From Bacteroidales bacterium UBA3543 (GTDB taxonomy: Bacteria > Bacteroidota > Bacteroidia > Bacteroidales > UBA932): a stretch of 8,541 nt of DNA. The stretch lies in the NCBI GenBank assembly GCA_002376715.1, contig DFOK01000119.1, positions 1 through 8,541 on the forward strand. Reading direction: 5' to 3'. Of the stretch, positions 7,100 through 8,541 are shown piece by piece; within the stretch, counting starts at the first letter, position 1, and each line of letters begins with the position of its first letter. The notes below the pieces were generated by a model. The model had not been told where the DNA came from, ran no database searches, and was given only the letters and a program-made list of their open reading frames with translations. The position numbers were made by a program, and so were the translations under genes.

Positions 7100-8253
7100 G
7101 AAAAATCTGCTTTGTTACAGGAACCCGTGCCGAGTATGGCCTTTTAAGCCGCCTTATGCGTCTTGTACAAGAGGATTCAGCTCTTCAGCTGCAGATTATC
7201 GCTACTAATATGCATCTGTCTCCGAAGTTTGGTGAAACATATAGGGAAATTGAGAATGACGGATTTACAATTGACAAAAAGGTACCGATTATAGAGGAAC
7301 TTGCGGAAGATTCTCCGGTTTCTACATTAAAGGCAATGGCAAAGGGATTAGAAGGGTTTGCCATTGCCTATTCCGAACTCAAACCTGACCTGATAGTCAT
7401 TCTTGGGGACAGATATGAGATGCTTTCAGCAGCGACTGCAGCATTGATTTTCAGGATTCCCATAGCCCATATTCATGGAGGAGAAGTCACTGAGGGTGCT
7501 TATGATGATGCAATCCGCCACTCCATCACGAAAATGAGTTCTCTGCACTTTACTTCATGTGAAGAGTATCGAAAACGTGTCATACAGCTTGGCGAGAACC
7601 CGGACAGAGTCTTCAATGTAGGCTCCTTAGGAGTGGAGAATATCAAGCAAATTCCATTAATGAGTAAGGAAGAACTCGAGGAGTCTTTTGATTTCAGATT
7701 TGACAACCACACCATTCTTGTCACATATCATCCGGAAACCCTAGGTGGTGATCCTAAAAATGATATCCATAATTTACTTGCTGCTATTACCGAATATCCT
7801 CATCTAAGTGTACTATTCACAATGCCCAATTCAGACACCGGGCATAAGGCCATCGTACATGCCATCGAAGAGTATGTAAGAGAGCATCCGGAGAGATCCA
7901 AAGCATTTGTTTCACTCGGATTGCGACGCTATCTTTCCGTACTTCAATACGTAAAGGCAGTTGTCGGTAACTCTTCGAGTGGAATTGTCGAGGTGCCCTC
8001 ATTTGGGATACCCACTCTAAATATTGGTGATCGCCAGAAAGGTCGAATCGCATCTCAAAGCGTAGTTCATTGCTCTACCGATAAAGAATCCATATCAAAA
8101 GGTCTTGTCCGTATTCTATCCAATGAACATCAAGCACTTTCCGCCAACAGCACCAATCCATATGAAAAAGAGAGATGTGCGAAGAGCATTTATGAAATCA
8201 TATCGTCTTATGACCTTGCAAATTGCATTAACAAGAGTTTTTATGATTTGTAA
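7096..8253 (+). CDS. neuC: NeuC/LegG-family hydrolysing nucleotide-sugar 2-epimerase
   Basis: Inverts C2 of the nucleotide sugar and hydrolyses the nucleotide, releasing the mannose-type precursor used by the NeuB-type synthase. The 385-residue protein has the GT-B-like fold of the WecB/NeuC family. Visible motifs are TGTRAEYGLL near the N terminus (residues 8-17), GDRYE at 104-108, HIHGGE at 125-130, TYHPET at 210-215 with H212, and GNSSSGIVEV from 291, followed by GDRQKGR, which binds nucleotide and phosphate. These match the catalytic positions expected for hydrolysing epimerases. In a Neu5Ac pathway the substrate would be UDP-GlcNAc; beside legB, legC and an acetyltransferase gene it is more likely UDP- or GDP-diacetylbacillosamine. 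The ATG overlaps the synthase stop (ATGA). Only two bases separate its stop from the cytidylyltransferase start. Confidence 0.92.
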   Translation: MRKICFVTGTRAEYGLLSRLMRLVQEDSALQLQIIATNMHLSPKFGETYREIENDGFTIDKKVPIIEELAEDSPVSTLKAMAKGLEGFAIAYSELKPDLIVILGDRYEMLSAATAALIFRIPIAHIHGGEVTEGAYDDAIRHSITKMSSLHFTSCEEYRKRVIQLGENPDRVFNVGSLGVENIKQIPLMSKEELEESFDFRFDNHTILVTYHPETLGGDPKNDIHNLLAAITEYPHLSVLFTMPNSDTGHKAIVHAIEEYVREHPERSKAFVSLGLRRYLSVLQYVKAVVGNSSSGIVEVPSFGIPTLNIGDRQKGRIASQSVVHCSTDKESISKGLVRILSNEHQALSANSTNPYEKERCAKSIYEIISSYDLANCINKSFYDL

Positions 8254-8255
8254 CA

Positions 8256-8541
8256 ATGATGAAAAATAACAATATACTTATTACAATCTGCGCCAGGGGT
8301 GGTTCGAAAGGAATTCCCGGCAAGAATATTATAGAGGTTAACGGAAAACCCTTGATAGCCTATACCATTGAAGCGGCCAAGCGTTTTAAAGAGAGATTGT
8401 CCGGTTGCAGAGTTGATATTGAACTCTCAACCGATTCTGAGCAAATCAGAACATGCGCCTCAGAATTCGGCTTGATATCCGATTATCAACGTCCGGCTTA
8501 TCTGGCCAACGACACTTGCGGGAAGATAGATGCTATTAGAC
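8256..8541 (+). CDS. neuA: CMP-nonulosonate cytidylyltransferase (NeuA/LegF family), N-terminal part, cut by window edge
   Basis: Ninety-five full codons are visible and the frame is still open at the right edge, out of roughly 230 usual for the family. The enzyme uses CTP to activate the nonulosonic acid as its CMP sugar. The CTP-binding signature ICARGGSKGIPGKN (about residues 11-24) is clear. ELSTDSEQI (56-64) and RPAYLANDTCGKIDAI (79-94) follow in the usual order and spacing. The start is ATG 8256 or the adjacent ATG 8259, two to five bases after the epimerase stop, so it is the next member of the operon. The motifs alone do not show whether the substrate is Neu5Ac, legionaminic acid or a relative. 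An alternative would be another member of the same fold, such as a Kdo cytidylyltransferase, but the context makes that unlikely. Confidence 0.9.
   Translation, partial: MMKNNNILITICARGGSKGIPGKNIIEVNGKPLIAYTIEAAKRFKERLSGCRVDIELSTDSEQIRTCASEFGLISDYQRPAYLANDTCGKIDAIR

Noticed and set aside
6092..8541. Reading the neuB-neuC-neuA block as a plain N-acetylneuraminic acid pathway
   Set aside because: The genes alone would fit, but the adjoining coupled dehydratase, LegC-type aminotransferase and NeuD/PglD acetyltransferase make a diacetylated 6-deoxy variant more likely. Neu5Ac is kept as the alternative.
1..8541. Searched for CRISPR arrays, tRNA genes, insertion-sequence ends, long direct or inverted repeats and riboswitches
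   Set aside because: None seen; coding sequence fills nearly the whole window, and the gaps are too short to hold them.

Overview
The window lies inside a bacterial surface-polysaccharide (capsule, O-antigen or glycan) gene cluster, with every gene on the + strand. The best-supported part is a contiguous set of six genes, legB-legC-neuD(legH)-neuB(legI)-neuC(legG)-neuA(legF), from about 3100 to the right edge. Together these match the known route to a CMP-activated nonulosonic (sialic-acid-like) sugar, most likely N,N'-diacetyllegionaminic acid. The organism is probably a member of the Bacteroidota. This rests on the general look of the proteins and codon use and on the lack of clear Shine-Dalgarno sequences before most starts. 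It is an inference, because no 16S or other lineage marker is present.

Layout. Bases 1-410 hold the 3' end of a gene that enters from the left, with a possible GNAT-like C-terminal region. It overlaps a cytoplasmic-looking polysaccharide deacetylase (403-1392). These two genes are AT-rich: hand counts of single 60-base lines give about 20-35% GC. A 52-base spacer (1393-1444) with a weak hairpin plus T-run follows, the longest gene-free gap in the window. A Gfo/Idh/MocA-type oxidoreductase (1445-2404) then overlaps an SGNH/GDSL-type hydrolase (2401-3078) by ATGA. After 21 bases come the short-form nucleotide-sugar 4,6-dehydratase (3100-4308), the PLP aminotransferase (4315-5457), the NeuD/PglD-type acetyltransferase (5457-6095), the NeuB-type synthase (6092-7099), the NeuC-type hydrolysing 2-epimerase (7096-8253) and the start of the CMP-sugar synthetase (8256 to the edge). 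Most junctions from 2401 to 8256 are overlaps or gaps of a few bases, consistent with one translationally coupled operon. No gene-free stretch exceeds 300 bases.

How the genes work together (established for the families, inferred for this locus). The dehydratase makes a 4-keto-6-deoxy nucleotide sugar from NDP-GlcNAc. The aminotransferase installs a 4-amino group and the acetyltransferase N-acetylates it, giving NDP-diacetylbacillosamine. The 2-epimerase releases 2,4-diacetamido-2,4,6-trideoxymannose, the synthase condenses it with phosphoenolpyruvate, and the cytidylyltransferase makes the CMP-activated donor. The four upstream genes (possible acyltransferase, deacetylase, oxidoreductase, SGNH enzyme) are not needed for that core route and are candidates for tailoring the sugar or making a variant.

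No tRNA, rRNA, insertion sequence, CRISPR array, glycosyltransferase or flippase is visible. The cluster clearly continues beyond both edges.
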